A stretch of 64,000 bases of DNA from Rugalucina vietnamica (taxonomy: Eukaryota > Mollusca > Bivalvia > Lucinida > Lucinidae). The DNA lies in contig OZ024883.1 in NCBI GenBank assembly GCA_964017185.1, positions 42,276,395 through 42,340,394 of the forward strand, in the 5' to 3' direction. Below, one piece after another: positions 1-12,597 of the stretch; positions within the stretch are counted from its first letter, which is position 1, and each line of letters begins with the position of its first letter. The notes beneath the pieces were generated by a model that made no database searches, had not been told where the DNA came from, and saw only the letters and a list, made by a program, of their open reading frames with translations. Both the position numbers and the translations under genes were made by a program.

Positions 1-882
1 TTTCCTCCCGATCTAATGCCTTTTAGAATGCCTTCAAGTCTATTCGGCACTAACATTTGATTGTGATTATGTTATATTTGATTATTCTGAGAACAACAGT
101 TTATTCTACTTTAAAGACCATATGCCAGATCTCATGAATATCTTTGCACCGATTTTAAGTTTGTTACTTTTCCCCTCAAACATTAAACTGTCTGTTGCCC
201 TCTCCCAAATTAACTGCATCTTTTCTAAAATCTTGCCCGTAGCAAACAAATAATGACAAAACATATTCTTAATTTGATTTAGCCAACAACAACAACTTTT
301 GAGTATACTGGGGACTAATTTCGGCATGCCTACAGTGTTTGGTAGTAATGGGCTGCTCCGTGCATTGCGTTAACGTTGCGTTTTTATCCAGCATTTCGAT
401 TGACATGAACACTTCCGTAAGCTATAGCAACAATGTTATAGATCGGAACACCTTGAAATTTCTCAAACTATTTCAACAGATGATGAAGTGACATCCAGCA
501 AGTTGCTTCTGCTTTGCAGAGCCAGATTTTCTATTCGGGCTCATTTGTTTTGCTCTCTCAAGCATTTTGAAAACGTCAAATTCAAAGTGCTCCGAGACGC
601 ACTACATTGGTTGACTTGGAGACGAATATCTCCAACAATATTCATTTTTCGGCTCTATTTTTTTCCACAGTTGCACACAAGACACTTATCTGTTCATCAG
701 TATGTGAGTCTATGTCAAAATTCGTCAAATTTTGAATGTGGGAAAAAATAAAAAGCACCTGAAAGAAAGTTAAATTTTTTTTGTGTGAAAGTAACAAGCT
801 AACCCTAAAGTAATCAAAACAAACTAAAGGTAATCTTAACAACCAATCAGATTGCTTAAATAGATCATCAAAAGTCACATGA
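1..882. other. No supported feature
   Basis: AT-rich sequence with only short frames (the longest about 85 codons) that show no known motif or splice-consistent exon. Nothing else seen. Confidence 0.5.
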
Positions 883-2455
883 CCAGGAAAAATGTCCATA
901 CCGTAACAAATTTTAAATTGTGTTTTTCTTTTAAATATGCAACAACTTTTTATTTCTGATGTATGCAGTCTAATAAACAGATTGTTTCTTCACATGTACT
1001 GAAGAAAACAAATCTACAGCTGTAATGATAGTAGAAAAAAACAGTGATCATACAAGCAAAAACGACTTTTTACAGATTTTAGATGTTTTCCGCTTTAAAT
1101 AACATTTTTAAAAAGCATGTTGCTATACAACAACAATACTGCAGACAATTTATTCATCTTGATAATATTGATTTTGTGGTAATGATCCACATGAAGTCTT
1201 TATAAAGAACTTATTTTCAGAAATTTAATACCGTTACGGTACTGGACAAGATGCATGTTACGGTATGGACATTTTTTACTTTGGGCACTAATATGTTGCT
1301 AAATGAAGACAGTGATTAAGAAAGATGTTTATTTATTTTCACCGATAAATCCTCTTAGTGTGAATGCAAAAGAATGTAAACATAGAAAAGCAACTAATAA
1401 AATGTTACACAGTATATTCTTTTCTTATGTTGTTACGGTATGGACATTCTCTGTTACGGTATGGACAAGATCTTATATTGATAAAATCGTTACGGTATGG
1501 ACATTTTTAGAATAAATATCAATGCTTGCCTTTTTGACAGCAATACAGGCAAGTATGATTGAATGATATAATAAGTATTTAATCTTTTGGTATCTTCTAT
1601 GGTGATTTAAGTCTAATAAGTTTTATTAGTTTTCTGGTACAGTTAAACATTCTGAGATATCGTTACGGTATGGACCAGCATGTTACGGTATGGACGTAAC
1701 ACATTTTGTAGGAAATAATTGTTCTCAATCATAATCCCGATAGCTTTCTTTTTCAATAAAATAATATATTTTACATGACATACAATTGTATTGCTTCTAG
1801 TTTCGATTTCCAAATGATTTTCCAAAAAGGCATGGTATTTCACCAAAATGTCTTTACCGTAACAGAATAATTCCTATGAACGTATTTGTCTAAAAATTTC
1901 ATTTATAAAATTGGGTTTTAATAATCCTATTACTCTTATTGAAACAAGTTACAGTTTCTCATAGCAAATATATCTACATAAATAACACACAGGTTAATTT
2001 ATTTTGCTGTTTATCAGTTGATGTCCATACCGTAACAATACGAGTCCTTACCATAACATTTTATTTTGTTACGGTAAAGACTGTTACGGTAAGGACATAT
2101 TTTAAGTAATTTCTATCTTAAATAATAGTAATGCATTAAAACATGGTAGCAAAAGTGGTTTGCTATTGAGAAATGTAATTGGATCAATATGTCAGAATCA
2201 GACCTTTTTCAAAGTATTTACTGTGCTTATATCTCGTTACGGTCAGTGGACACACAAAAAATATACTCTTCTGGGCTTACTCACTGAAACAGTATTTTCC
2301 TTGAGCAGTTCAGTAGCAGCATTTCAAAACACATGCAATGCTTGTAAATAGAAAGTGCCCAGTGAGCATGACAGATAACCAGATTTGCCAACATACGGGA
2401 TCCTATATTATTTTGTCGATTTATCACTGCGTTACGGTAAGGACATAAATCCAGG
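883..2455. mobile_element. TIR element with GTTACGGTATGGACA motif arrays
   Basis: Ends CCAGGAAAAATGTCCATACC and its imperfect inverse (20 of 25 bases). About 14 copies of GTTACGGTATGGACA or close variants (GTTACGGTAAGGACA) occur on both strands, e.g. 893-907 (reverse), 1257-1271, 1660-1690, 2021-2100, 2429-2445. No transposase frame and no confident TSD. The architecture resembles the MULE-like element at 61469. Confidence 0.6.
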
Positions 2456-2816
2456 GACAGATTTATTATTGCCAAAAAATATGAAAAATAAAATGAAATA
2501 TCCCATTTTGAAACCTCTTATAGTTACCTTAATAATGTTCTTTTTGATACAACCAGTCAAAACTACCCAAATATTTACAGCGACTTGCAAAAGTTGTGCT
2601 GAATCTTCAATTTTTTTCGAGGGACAGGCAAAAATGATGAAAAATGAGGTTTTAAATCTGGAAAAAAGGTATTTCTACACCAATCAAATACTGTTTTATC
2701 ATTTACTATTATTAAGCATGATCAGTAGTATCATATGAAAAAATTCAAATCATGATCTGGTAAGTGGTTTTCATAAAATATTGAGAAGACAAGAATTTTG
2801 ACGAATTTTGACATTG

Positions 2817-3117
2817 ACTCATGTATTTTATTGTAAAGCATACAAATGACGTATTTGGCATTCACCTCAAAAAAGCAAATATCCTCTATATATCTAAACA
2901 ATCAATTAGTATATTTTCATTCTCCTTTCATATTATATGTCAATATGACCATACCTTTAACCATAGGTCACTGTGACCTAATTTCACAGTTCAGTGATTT
3001 GCCTTATATCTCAATATTCATTGAGTACATGACAATAGTTCTTTATATTATGAGTACTTATGACTAAACCTTTGACCCCAAAGTAGTCATAGGTCACTGT
3101 CATTTTTCATTGATCAA
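2817..3117. repeat. Imperfect tandem repeat, left part, interrupted by TIR element
   Basis: Contains TAGGTCACTGTGACCTAATT and TGCCTTATATCTCAATATTC. Related units recur at 9133-9420 on the other side of the 6-kb TIR element (TATATCACTGTGATTCAG..., TGCCTTGTATCTCAGCACTC), suggesting one older repeat split by the insertion. Confidence 0.45.
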
Positions 3118-4644
3118 CCAAAACGAGTTAAGTCATTGAATTCGGGCCAAAATTTGTCCCATATTTTTTTTGGCTTAGATTTTCATGTTTTGTTATTTTT
3201 TCAACAAAGTGGAACCTGCCTGATAAATTGTTATGTTTGAAAAATGTTAGCAACCCGAATTTTCATTTTTTATCGCTTCATAAACAACAACACTGAAATC
3301 TAATGTGAACTACGTTACTGTGGTAGAGTTATTTTGAACATGCAAAAAAGGAACGAGGTATGACATTGTCAAACTTTTTGAAACTTGTTTTTCAAAATTA
3401 TCTTTTTCTTGCCTAAAAACAAGTGTTACACGTAACACTTATGACATTATTGCCTTCTCAGCATAGTTTGAATGTTTGCCTCAAATGAAAATTTAAAAAT
3501 AGTTGCTATACTAAAAATGCAAACATTGTTTTGCTTATTTCCATCCACTTTTGAGCACTACTAGATAAACGACCTCATTTTTATTTAGAATAAAGGTGAT
3601 GAATATCATAACTATACATATACCATTTTGTCATTTTCGTGTAGGAAAATGTAACATTAGGTTGGTAACGTAATTCACAAATCCATTACCAGTGATTTCT
3701 TTCCTGTGTTAAATCGCACATTTCTCTACATATTATCTGCCTCAGATGTGTCACAGAATGTTAATTATACATCTGTTTGCACCTTAAATACAATTCATTG
3801 TATATGTCTTTGTTCATTTTGCAGAAAGGGCCATTTCAAATATACAAGTTAAAGATTAAGTAAACATTCTTTATATTATTGTTATTCATTAACTTGTTGT
3901 AGTTCACAAGACACCTAACCAATAAAGAATGAATCACCACAAACCTATTCAAAGAGGTTTTATACAACATACTAAAGCTTTATATTATCGAAAAAGTACA
4001 TTTTGTCAGAGAATAATGCCATAAGATGTTAAAGGTAACGTAATTCACGCATAAAATATGTCAGATTTTATCAAATGTAGTATGTTATAAACATGGTTTA
4101 AATGTCTCTCTTTCACATAATGCTATCAAGAGTCATGCAAAGTAAGTCAAAAAGAACATTTGGTATAAAAGATACCAACATAATTGGACCAGGGCGTCAA
4201 AGACAGTGTGCCTTTTCTAAAGGGTATATTGAAAAAAGTCACAAACTGTGAATTACACACACTTTTTTGATTATCTGGATACCAGGTGACATAGAGTAAT
4301 GATTAAAAACAATATACCAAGACGACAAAAGTCTTATATCACTGAAAGTATGAATCATGTGATCCTATCGTGGATCTAAAGCAGAATTATGTAGGGATGT
4401 CAACGAATATTCGAATGTTCGAATATTCGCATTTCATACGAATATTCGAATGCGATTTCTGGATTCGAATATTCGCATAATTTTCTAACCTGCAATATTG
4501 TCATGTATCAGTTTAAAGGAGGACTCAAATTTAAGGCCAAAAGTCGAAAAATAATATGACCAGTAATCCTGCTTGTCTGTTGAGTAATTCAAGATGGTCA
4601 ACATTTTGACACACTTGCAAATTGAGATTGCTCAATTAACAGTT

Positions 4645-4704
4645 TGACACTTTGTTGATTCAAGTGACACTTTGTTGATTCAAGTGACACTTTGTTGATT
4701 CAAG
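4645..4704. repeat. Short tandem repeat, 3 x 20 bp
   Basis: Three exact copies of GACACTTTGTTGATTCAAGT inside the hAT element. Confidence 0.9.
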
Positions 4705-5114
4705 TTGAGAAGAAAGCATTGCTTGCTTTCAATAAATGTCTTTAAGGTGTGAAAGTCCTACAATTTAAGCTGTGTCATGTGAAAACATAAGATGGCTGGA
4801 TAGATTGACAACTCAATCCTTTAGGAACAGCACAGTAAACAACAGACCTTTCACAAAGTATATGTAGGCCACACAATTACAATAGACCCTAAGCATTCTT
4901 GGTGGCGGATATCAACGACATGCATGCAGAACTTAATCTTGGCTTGACAATGATGGTGTGTCGTTGCTTTCTCAGACAGAACCCCAGAGATTTGTCATTT
5001 TTAAACACCTCCAGATTGGCTAGTTTTCTGTGCAAAATTTGTTGATTTTCTTACATGGCGCCATTGGTATAGCCCAGATACGATACCATGCATATACATG
5101 TACCTCATATTTTT

Positions 5115-7102
5115 AGCTCACCTGAGCCGAAGGCTCACAGGTGAGCTTATAGGATAGGCAGGCATCCGGCGTCCGTCGTCGTCCGTCGTCCGTCCACAAT
5201 TTCAAAGAAGAATATTTCTGAAGCTAGTAGGCCGATCTTGATCAAATTTAATGTGAACCATAATTGGGTTGGGGGATTGATGGTATAAGGTTTTGGAGCA
5301 GATTGTATCAAAATTGTGGTTTCCATGGCAACAGATAGGTCCCATAGACTTACAATGGGAAAAACTAAAAAAATCTTCTTCTCTGAAACCACTGGGCCCA
5401 CAGCTTTGATATTTGGTATGTAGCAATGGCTAATGGTCCTCTACATAAATTGTGCCATTCATGCCCCTGGGTTCAAATTTGGCCAGGCCCCGGGGGGTCG
5501 ATAGTCTCCATAGACTTACTATGGGAAAAAAATTAAAAAATCTTCTTCTCTGAAACCACAGGGCCCACAGCTTTGATATTTGGTATGTGGCAATGGCTAA
5601 TGGTCCTCTACATAAATTGTGCCAGCCATGCCCCTTGGGTCAAATTTGGCCACGCCCCGAGGGTCGATAGTCTCCATAGACCTACAATAAGAAAAAAACT
5701 AAAAAAATCTTCTTCTCTGAAACCACTAGGCCCACAGCTTTGATATTTGGTATGTAGCAATGGCTAATGGTCCTCTACATAAATTGTGCCATTCATGCCC
5801 CTGGGGTCAAATTTGGCCACGCCCTGGGGGTCGATAGTCTCCATAGACTTACTATGGGAAAAAAATCAAAAAATCTTCTTCTCTGAAACCACAGGGCCCA
5901 CAGCTTTGATATTTTGTAGGTGGCAATGGCTAATGGTCCTCTACATAAATTGTGCCAATCATGCCCCTGGGGTCAAATTTGGCCACCCCCTGGGGGTCGA
6001 TAGTCTCCATAGACCTACAATAGGAAAAAAAACTAAAAAAATCTTCTTCTCTGAAACCACTAGGCCAACAGCTTTGATATTTGGTATGTAGCAATGGCTA
6101 ATGGTCCTCTACATAAATTGTGCCATTCATGCCCCTGGGGTCAAATTTGGCCACGCCCCGGGGGTTGATAGTCTCCATAGACTTACTATGGGAAAAAATT
6201 TAAAAAATCTTCTTCTCTGAAACCACAGGGCCCACAGCTTTGATATTTTGTATGTGGCAATGGCTAATGGTCCTCTACATAAATTGTGCCAATCATGTCC
6301 CCGGGGTCAAATTTGGCCACGCCCCGGGGGTCGATAGTCTCCATAGACCTACAATAGGAAAAACTAAAAAAATCTTCTTCCCTGAAACCACTAGGCCCAC
6401 AGCTTTGATATTTGGTATGTAGCAATGGCTAATGGTCCTCTACATAAATTGTGCCATTCATGCCCCTGGGGTCAAATTTGGCCACGCCCCGGGGGTTGAT
6501 AGTCTCCATAGACTTACTATGGGAAAAAAATTAAAAAATCTTCTTCTCTGAAACCACTAGGCCCACAGCTTTGACATTTGGTATGTAGCAATGGCTAATG
6601 GTCCTCTACATAAATTGTGCCATTCATGCCCCTGGGTTCAAATTTGGCCAGGCCCCGGAGGTTGATAGTCTCAATAGACTTGCTATGGGAAAAAAATTCA
6701 AAAATCTTCTTCTCTGAAACCACAGGGCACACAGCTTTGATATTTTGTATGTGGCAATGGCTAATGGTCCTCTACATAAATTGTGCCAGCCATGCCCCTG
6801 GGGTCAAATTTTGCCACGCTCCGGGGGTAGATAGTCTCCATAGACTTACAATGGGAAAAACTAACAAAAATCTTCTTCTCTGAAACCAAAAGGCCCAGAG
6901 CTTCTATATTTTGTATGTAGCAATGTTTGGTAGTCCCCATTATAAATTGTGCCAGTCATGCCCCTGGGTCAAATTTGGCCATGCCCAGGGGGTCAATAGT
7001 GTCCATGCATAGACTTTCATTGGTCGATTCTCAATTAATTTAAATCTCATGAGCTTACAATGTGATAATCTCTCAGGTGAGCTACAGGACCAATGGTCCT
7101 CT
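5115..7102 (+). mobile_element. HINE/pearl-like element with ~165-bp tandem core
   Basis: Starts near TAGCTCACCTGAGCCGAAGG and ends with the palindrome AGGACCAATGGTCCT followed by CTAG and T. A 3' hairpin plus CTRR is the Helitron/Helentron-type end. The core has about ten copies of a ~165-bp unit (CTCTGAAACCAC...GCCACAGCTTTGATATTTGG...GGTCGATAGTCTCCATAGAC). The layout fits the bivalve 'pearl' elements. Short frames inside are repeat artefacts. Confidence 0.7.
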
Positions 7103-7447
7103 AGTCAATACGTGTACCACCAAGTAAGTCATTGTAATGGGTCTACTGGGCATAGATGTGTATATAATTCGAATATTCGAATATATTCGAATATCCTATG
7201 CGAATATTCGAATACCAATTTCGGCATTCGTTGACATCCCTAGAATTATGTAAAAAGTGAATTACGTTACCTGCATGTGAATTACGTTACCTACACTCAA
7301 TCACATTTAAATCATAACCGGTATGTAAAACATAAAATAAGTCTTAACTTTTGATTTTTGTTGTTTATAAAGGACACCTTGCACATATTACATTGATATG
7401 ATGGCCATCTGTATAATTTACATAAAATGGAGAGATGGTCAGTGATG

Positions 7448-8183
7448 TAGATAATTATTTTTCGCAATGCGTACTGTACGCATCAGAATAAATGTACAGT
7501 GCGTACCGACAATATTACTGTGTACGCGTTTTCTGAAGGTCTCATTCAGAATCAAACTTATAGATATGCACACGTATGGATAAGACCATTTATTCAAGTA
7601 TGAAAATTCAAGTAAACTGGTTGATAATCCTAAAATTACATGTTATTCTGTCATTAAGGCTTGTTAAACCATACTTTTATATCCGGTATAGATAATAAGA
7701 GAGCAAAAGTGAGGAAAAACATAACTGGCATGGCTGTAGAACATGGAATACATCAAGTTTTGAATTAAAATAATATGACCAGAAATCGATGCAAAATGCC
7801 TATTCAATAAACCAAAGTGACACACTACTTACTAATAAATTTATGAATAAACCTTTGGTTAACAGACACTGAACGGAATACACGTTTATGGTATAACTAC
7901 TGAAGATACATAATATATTGCATGGTATGTAATATGAAACGATCAGAAGCTGCATTCATATTGTAACTGCTTTTCGATTGTTGACAGAGCAGCCTCACAA
8001 TACTAGTTGACAAATTGTCATTTTGTGACAATTTTAAAGGTATTTTTATCTGCGTACGCATTAAACCGTAAACTGTTTGCGTACCGCTGATTTTTACTGC
8101 GTACATGGTACGCACAGGTCTGATATTTCTATGCGTACAGGGCGAAAAATCGTGCGTACATACGCAGTACGCATCGTTATCTA
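7448..8183. mobile_element. TIR element with GCGTAC motif arrays
   Basis: TAGATAA...TGCGTACTGTACGCA at the left is mirrored by TGCGTACATACGCAGTACGC...TTATCTA at the right. GCGTAC/GTACGC recurs about a dozen times, confined to the two ends. No coding content. Confidence 0.55.
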
Positions 8184-9132
8184 TTTCGCTGATGGTGTAC
8201 CCAGAAAATATAGATTAAGTCCATGTAGCTATGAAAAAGCAACACTAGTATGGTAGGAATTGATACTTACGAGCGGTAATAGACTTGATTTAACAAAACA
8301 ACTCACATAAAGTCCAAGGAGACATGAGAATTCAGAGTTATTTCTCTTTAAGTAAAATTGTAGTAACGTAATTCACAGTAACGTAATTCACAAATTTGAG
8401 CTTTAGCCTATCTCCACGTATGTTTACAACATCCCGTAAAGTTCTTTATCTATTTGCTTCTTAGTATGGTCAAAGTTCTTTCACTGCTGTTCCTTGGAAT
8501 ATTTCTACCTCTTATTTAAAAAATGATATGGGTAGGGTAACGTAGTTCACAAAACTGTGTTATTTTTTTCATCAGCTTTAGATTTGACTTTATCTTGGAC
8601 AAATGAACAATAGCTAACCTACATTTGTATTTATTTTCCAAGCATGTATCAATTATCTTCCCAAAAACATGTAGCATGTAAGCTAAACATACGATAGTAG
8701 TATTTTGTGAGACATTTAAACTTAGTAACGTAATTCATGTAAGAATCTGGGACAGCAGTAATTGAGACATCAAAATTTTCATTTTTACTTCAGAACCAAA
8801 ATCAAGGCGTAAAATAACAGGCCTGTGTATATGACATTGACATATGATAGAAAACCGCCAACCCGAACAATATATTTTCAGTAATAAGTTCTGTAATAAG
8901 CTTACTATGATGATGGAACAGCATTTTTGCTGGATTTTTGTGGTATGTCATGTGGAAAACGGCTTAGAGAGTGACTGTAGACCACTTCTCCTGCTATTTT
9001 TTCACATGACCGTAGGGCTATAACCTTAACCTAGGTGAAACCGCTTCAAAGCGCTGAAAAACTACTTTTCTTCTTGAAAATATATGGATGGGACACAAAA
9101 ATCACCGAATTCAATGACTTAACTCGTTTTGG

Positions 9133-9420
9133 CTGTGATATTGCTTTATACTACCTAAACACTCATTAGGTATATGATCAATACTTTCTTCACATTATGA
9201 CTGTTGGCCATAAAGTAACTATATATCACTGTGATTCAGATTTTCTGCCTTGTATCTCAGCACTCAATTGGTATATCACAATATGAGTGAGACATTTGAA
9301 ACGTAGATAGTGATACTTCACTGTGACCTAATTTCATTTTTGCCTCATAGCTTCGAGGCAAAAATGTGACTGGGCATGATGCTTGTGGTTACAAGTCGAG
9401 TTTGCCCTAAGTTTTGAAAA
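9133..9420. repeat. Imperfect tandem repeat, right part
   Basis: Continuation of the repeat at 2817-3117, with TTCACTGTGACCTAATTTC and a terminal palindromic CTTCGAGGCAAAAATG region. Confidence 0.4.
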
Positions 9421-9975
9421 AAAGCCAGAAGCATTCGAGCGCTGGCTTACGACAGTTCTTATTTTGTTTTGTTGTGTTTAAACAATTGTTTCCGGTTTTA
9501 AACATCAGTCTATGACAAAATTCAAAGATTGCTGGTGATGGTAGACAGAATAGGTAAAGTTTTTAAGATAACTGTTCATTAAAGACAGAAGCGGTTACAC
9601 TGTATCATCTGTCGTGAAAGGTTATCGTTGACAATTTAACGACCTGTCTGTTGTGAACAGCTGTCGTTGAAACTCAGGTGGTTATGTCTGTCATGTACAC
9701 AAACCTTAGACTTTGTCTCATGCTAGTTTAGAAAGTCATGATTTGTTATGTTCAAATAGCTTTGTGTACCAGGAACTTAAAAATTGTAAAAGTTTAACGG
9801 ATTTTATCTGTATTAAATAAATATTCCATTAGGGTTAGAATAAACAAAGCCAAATACATTCATTTAACTTTATTGTTCAATCTGTTAGCAATTGACTTAA
9901 CTGTTAAATGAATCATTCGAGAACCTAATACATGTATTGCTTCATATACATAGATAAAGGATCGGGGTAGTGCTA

Positions 9976-11298
9976 TATCACGGCTAACAAACCTTTAAAT
10001 GCGTAACCGCCGGTTAAGAAAGAAAATCCGATTCACGCCCTTCCGGTTCCGCATATGAAGACCAAGAAAAGGTAAACAAAACATACACTACTAGGATCGA
10101 CTGATGATTATATTTTAGTACAGAAATATATCGATTATCTATGAATGCTATTTTGTCACTTATTTACTATGGTAACTCAGCACCAAAGTAGCTCGCAAAA
10201 TAATTTGATGGTCTTTGAGTTATTTATTCCCTTCTTCGAACCTGGTGTTCCAACAAGGCCAAAGTCGGCGAAATACAACTAAAAATTGGACAATTTGTTG
10301 GTAAATATCAAATTTTAGTGATTGTTCCACGACAAATTTACAGATATGTATTAACTAAATTGCATCTGATGTCTGTGCCAGTATTTCGTTGTGTTAGTGC
10401 CCGTCATTATCGATTTGAAGGGAAGGAAAAGATGGGTACGTATTTAATCATTAAAATATGAAGGATATATTTCAAGATACGTTTGAAAACCTCAACCTGT
10501 TCAAGTTATGGTATCTATTTCCCTGTAAAGCGTTTTGAAAGACATAAAACCAAGAAAAACAAATTAAAGTATACATAATGCTGTAAAATCGTCTTCATGA
10601 ACGGGAATATCATGCATGTGAACTTTTGTATTACATGTATTTCATAGACAGTTTGTATTATTTTATATCAAACATTTTCACTGCAAATATCACAAACACA
10701 CCAAATTTGAGTAAGCAACTATTAAGAAAGGACAAGAGAATGTGACAATAATCTTCAGCGTAAAACAATTAACAAAAACAAAAACTTTAATACATGTGTT
10801 CTATAATGACTATATTGCTATCATTCTAATGATTAAATTCGTAACCAAAATGTTGACACAGCTTTTAACCACATATGCATAGAATGCATTGGCCAGAGGC
10901 AACGAAACTATCACCAGACCTCACACAATGTTAAAATCATCTGTGCACTGTATTGCTTTCCGTTAATATGGACGTAATGAGCGGAAATCTAAAATATCCC
11001 TGCGACTGACCCACATTTTCGTCGTGTACAATGCAATCCCAACATGTGTTTTGGGGTAGGGAATAAAAAGCATGATTATAAAGAAAAATTTCTGGAAATC
11101 TTTTTGGGTCCAAATATAGCAATGTCTAAATAATAAAATAGCATTGAGAGAATTATAATATTTGTCTTCGAATCGAAATATTCTACTCGGAAACACGAGC
11201 TGCAAAAGTTTGTTTACCTTTTGTTGGTTATCTGAGGACATGAATCGGATTTCTTTTCTTACCCGCGGTTACGCATTTAAAGGTTAATTAGCCGTGTA
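9976..11298. mobile_element. 1.3-kb TIR element, TIR about 60-100 bp
   Basis: CACGGCTAA-CAAACCTTTAAATGCGTAACCG at 9979-10008 returns inverted at 11263-11298, and similarity continues through AATCCGATTCA. TA-rich flanks are compatible with a TA duplication. Inside, a plus-strand stretch from ATG 10369 to a GTACGT donor (10435) reads MSVPVFRCVSARHYRFEGKE but is unsupported otherwise. Confidence 0.6.
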
Positions 11299-11506
11299 TA
11301 TGTCTCTTCCCAAAATGGTCTACTGAGCCAAAATATCTATTCCCAAAATGTCTACTGTGCCAAAATGTATATTCCCAAAATGTCTGCTGTGATAAAATGG
11401 TTGTGTAGATAGATTTTATTGATATAAAGGTTAAATGAAATATATAATGGACTAATTTGAATGCAAATATAAAAATAAAGTTGAAACTGTAAAAATAACC
11501 CACAAT

Positions 11507-11732
11507 TTAACTCATTTAAGCCTGGCGTCCCTTTTGTGGGACATAGGCAAACAGAATAGCCCCAGATGTGACGCAGAACGTAGCATTCCATCTGGGCTAT
11601 TCTGTTTGCTTAAGAGAAATTTCATCGAAAATTTGAATAAAATATTAAAATCAAACCTGAAGCCCCCAAAAATGAAAGTGGACTCACCCAAATGATAACG
11701 ATGGGTGAATCCATTCGTCATTAATGGGTTAA
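11507..11732. mobile_element. MITE D copy 1 (GCCTGGCGTCC ends)
   Basis: Begins TTAACTCATTTAAGCCTGGC, has an internal hairpin around AACAGAATAGCCCCAGATG, and ends near TTAATGGGTTAA. Same family at 17895-18091 and 20922-21096. Confidence 0.75.
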
Positions 11733-11744
11733 ATGGTTATCCCA

Positions 11745-12020
11745 TTACGAAAACTTGCCCATGCAATAAACAGAGATTTTTTGAGCTTTAAAAATTGAAA
11801 ATTTTCAGCTGAAAAATTTTGATATTTTTCTTATTTTTGCTCAAAACATAGATTGTGGGTACACGTTAGAACCGCCTCGGTGAGGCGGTTCTAACGAGTA
11901 CCCACAATCTATGTTTTGGAGCAAAAATAAGAAAAATAGGTATACCCCTGCATACCCCAGTTTTGCTATATAAAAGTGGGGTTCAAGGGGGTATACATTA
12001 CACGGACATGTTTTCCTGAT
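11745..12020. mobile_element. MITE B copy 1 (GGCGGTTCTAAC hairpin)
   Basis: Fold-back element: ACCGCCTCGGTGAGGCGGTT centre, flanked on both sides by CCCACAATCTATGTTTTG and TTTTTCTTATTTTTGCTC arms; ends GAAAACTTGCCCATG and CATGTTTTC. Other copies: 13496-13751, 13770-13872, 20140-20504, 35631-35738, 44875-45083. Confidence 0.8.
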
Positions 12021-12373
12021 GCAAACTTTTATAACGTAGACGTTATGGGAATAGACATTTTGGCACTGTAGACATTATGGGAATAGACGTTTTAGGAGTA
12101 CACATTCCAGCACCTACCCAAAGGATAATCTTATCAAAACCAATCTGGCTTTAGATGAACATACTTTGGAAACAATCTTGTCGAACCCTGAAAATGATTT
12201 TCACCACTGTTAATCGAATGAAGCCAACAAATAAATATGACATTGAGAAAGAACACACAGTTGCTAGGTTATAAGCATTTTCTATGCTCATTTATGTTGA
12301 GACTGAAATTTAAACTGCTCATAAATATTTTAATAGCCAAAATCAGCTAAGTTCAGCAAGAAAAGAGTAATAT

Positions 12374-12597
12374 ATGAGCCACGTCATGCAAAAAAAGGAT
12401 TTTCGCATATGCGTAAAACAAAGGTGCAGATCAGCTGTGCAGTTACTGCACAGCTGATCTGCGCCTTTGTTTTCACTACAGGATAGTACCTAAATTCGAA
12501 GTTTCAAGCCTCTGTCAATCTTCTGTCACAGTACAGGCCAGTTTATGTCGCACATGGTTGGAAACCCAGAAAACTGGTTTCTTGCGTCGTGGCTCAT
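12374..12597. mobile_element. MITE A copy 1 (GAGCCGCCTC family)
   Basis: Family features: ends ATGAGCCGC...GAGAAAACC and inverse, internal hairpin CAGATCAGCTGTGCAGTTAC-type, then GATAGTACAATT, TTTCAAGC and GTACAGGCCGGTTTGTGTCG. This copy abuts the next head to tail. Confidence 0.8.

Larger units (their letters stand above)
4392..7242. mobile_element. Non-autonomous hAT element with 8-bp TSD
   Basis: Termini TAGGGATGTCAACGAATATT and the inverse ending CGTTGACATCCCTA, flanked by perfect GAATTATG at 4384-4391 and 7243-7250. Eight-base TSD plus TAGGG-type ends fit the hAT superfamily. The interior has no transposase; most of it is the tandem-core element 5115-7102. Confidence 0.88.
3118..9132. 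mobile_element. 6.0-kb TIR element with GTAACGTAATTCAC arrays, host of nested elements
   Basis: Left end CCAAAACGAGTTAAGTCATT (then GAATTCGG) is repeated inverted at the right end. Eight copies of GTAACGTAATTCAC or a one-base variant lie inside: 3665, 4035, 7257 (reverse), 7277 (reverse), 8363, 8378, 8537, 8725. Contains the hAT at 4392-7242 and a smaller element at 7448-8183. No transposase frame survives. Confidence 0.7.
11300..12105. mobile_element. TIR element with TTCCCAAAATGTCTACTGTG arrays
   Basis: Three copies of a 28-30-bp word (TTCCCAAAATGTCTACTGTG, then CCAAAATG) at 11305-11395 face inverted copies at 12035-12100 (GACATTATGGGAATAGAC). Two MITEs (11507-11732, 11745-12020) are nested between them. 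Confidence 0.6.

Noticed and set aside
642-899. 85-codon minus-strand frame
   Set aside because: No recognisable motif; it overlaps the end of the 883-2455 element.
5786-6883. Several plus-strand frames of 60-101 codons with shared peptides
   Set aside because: Products of the ~165-bp tandem core; frames break irregularly between units.
3118-9132. TSD for the 6-kb TIR element
   Set aside because: No matching duplicated bases could be found beside either end, so none is claimed.
10369-10435. First exon of a host gene (MSVPVFRCVSARHYRFEGKE then GTACGT)
   Set aside because: Inside a TIR element with no partner exon; chance frame is the simpler reading.
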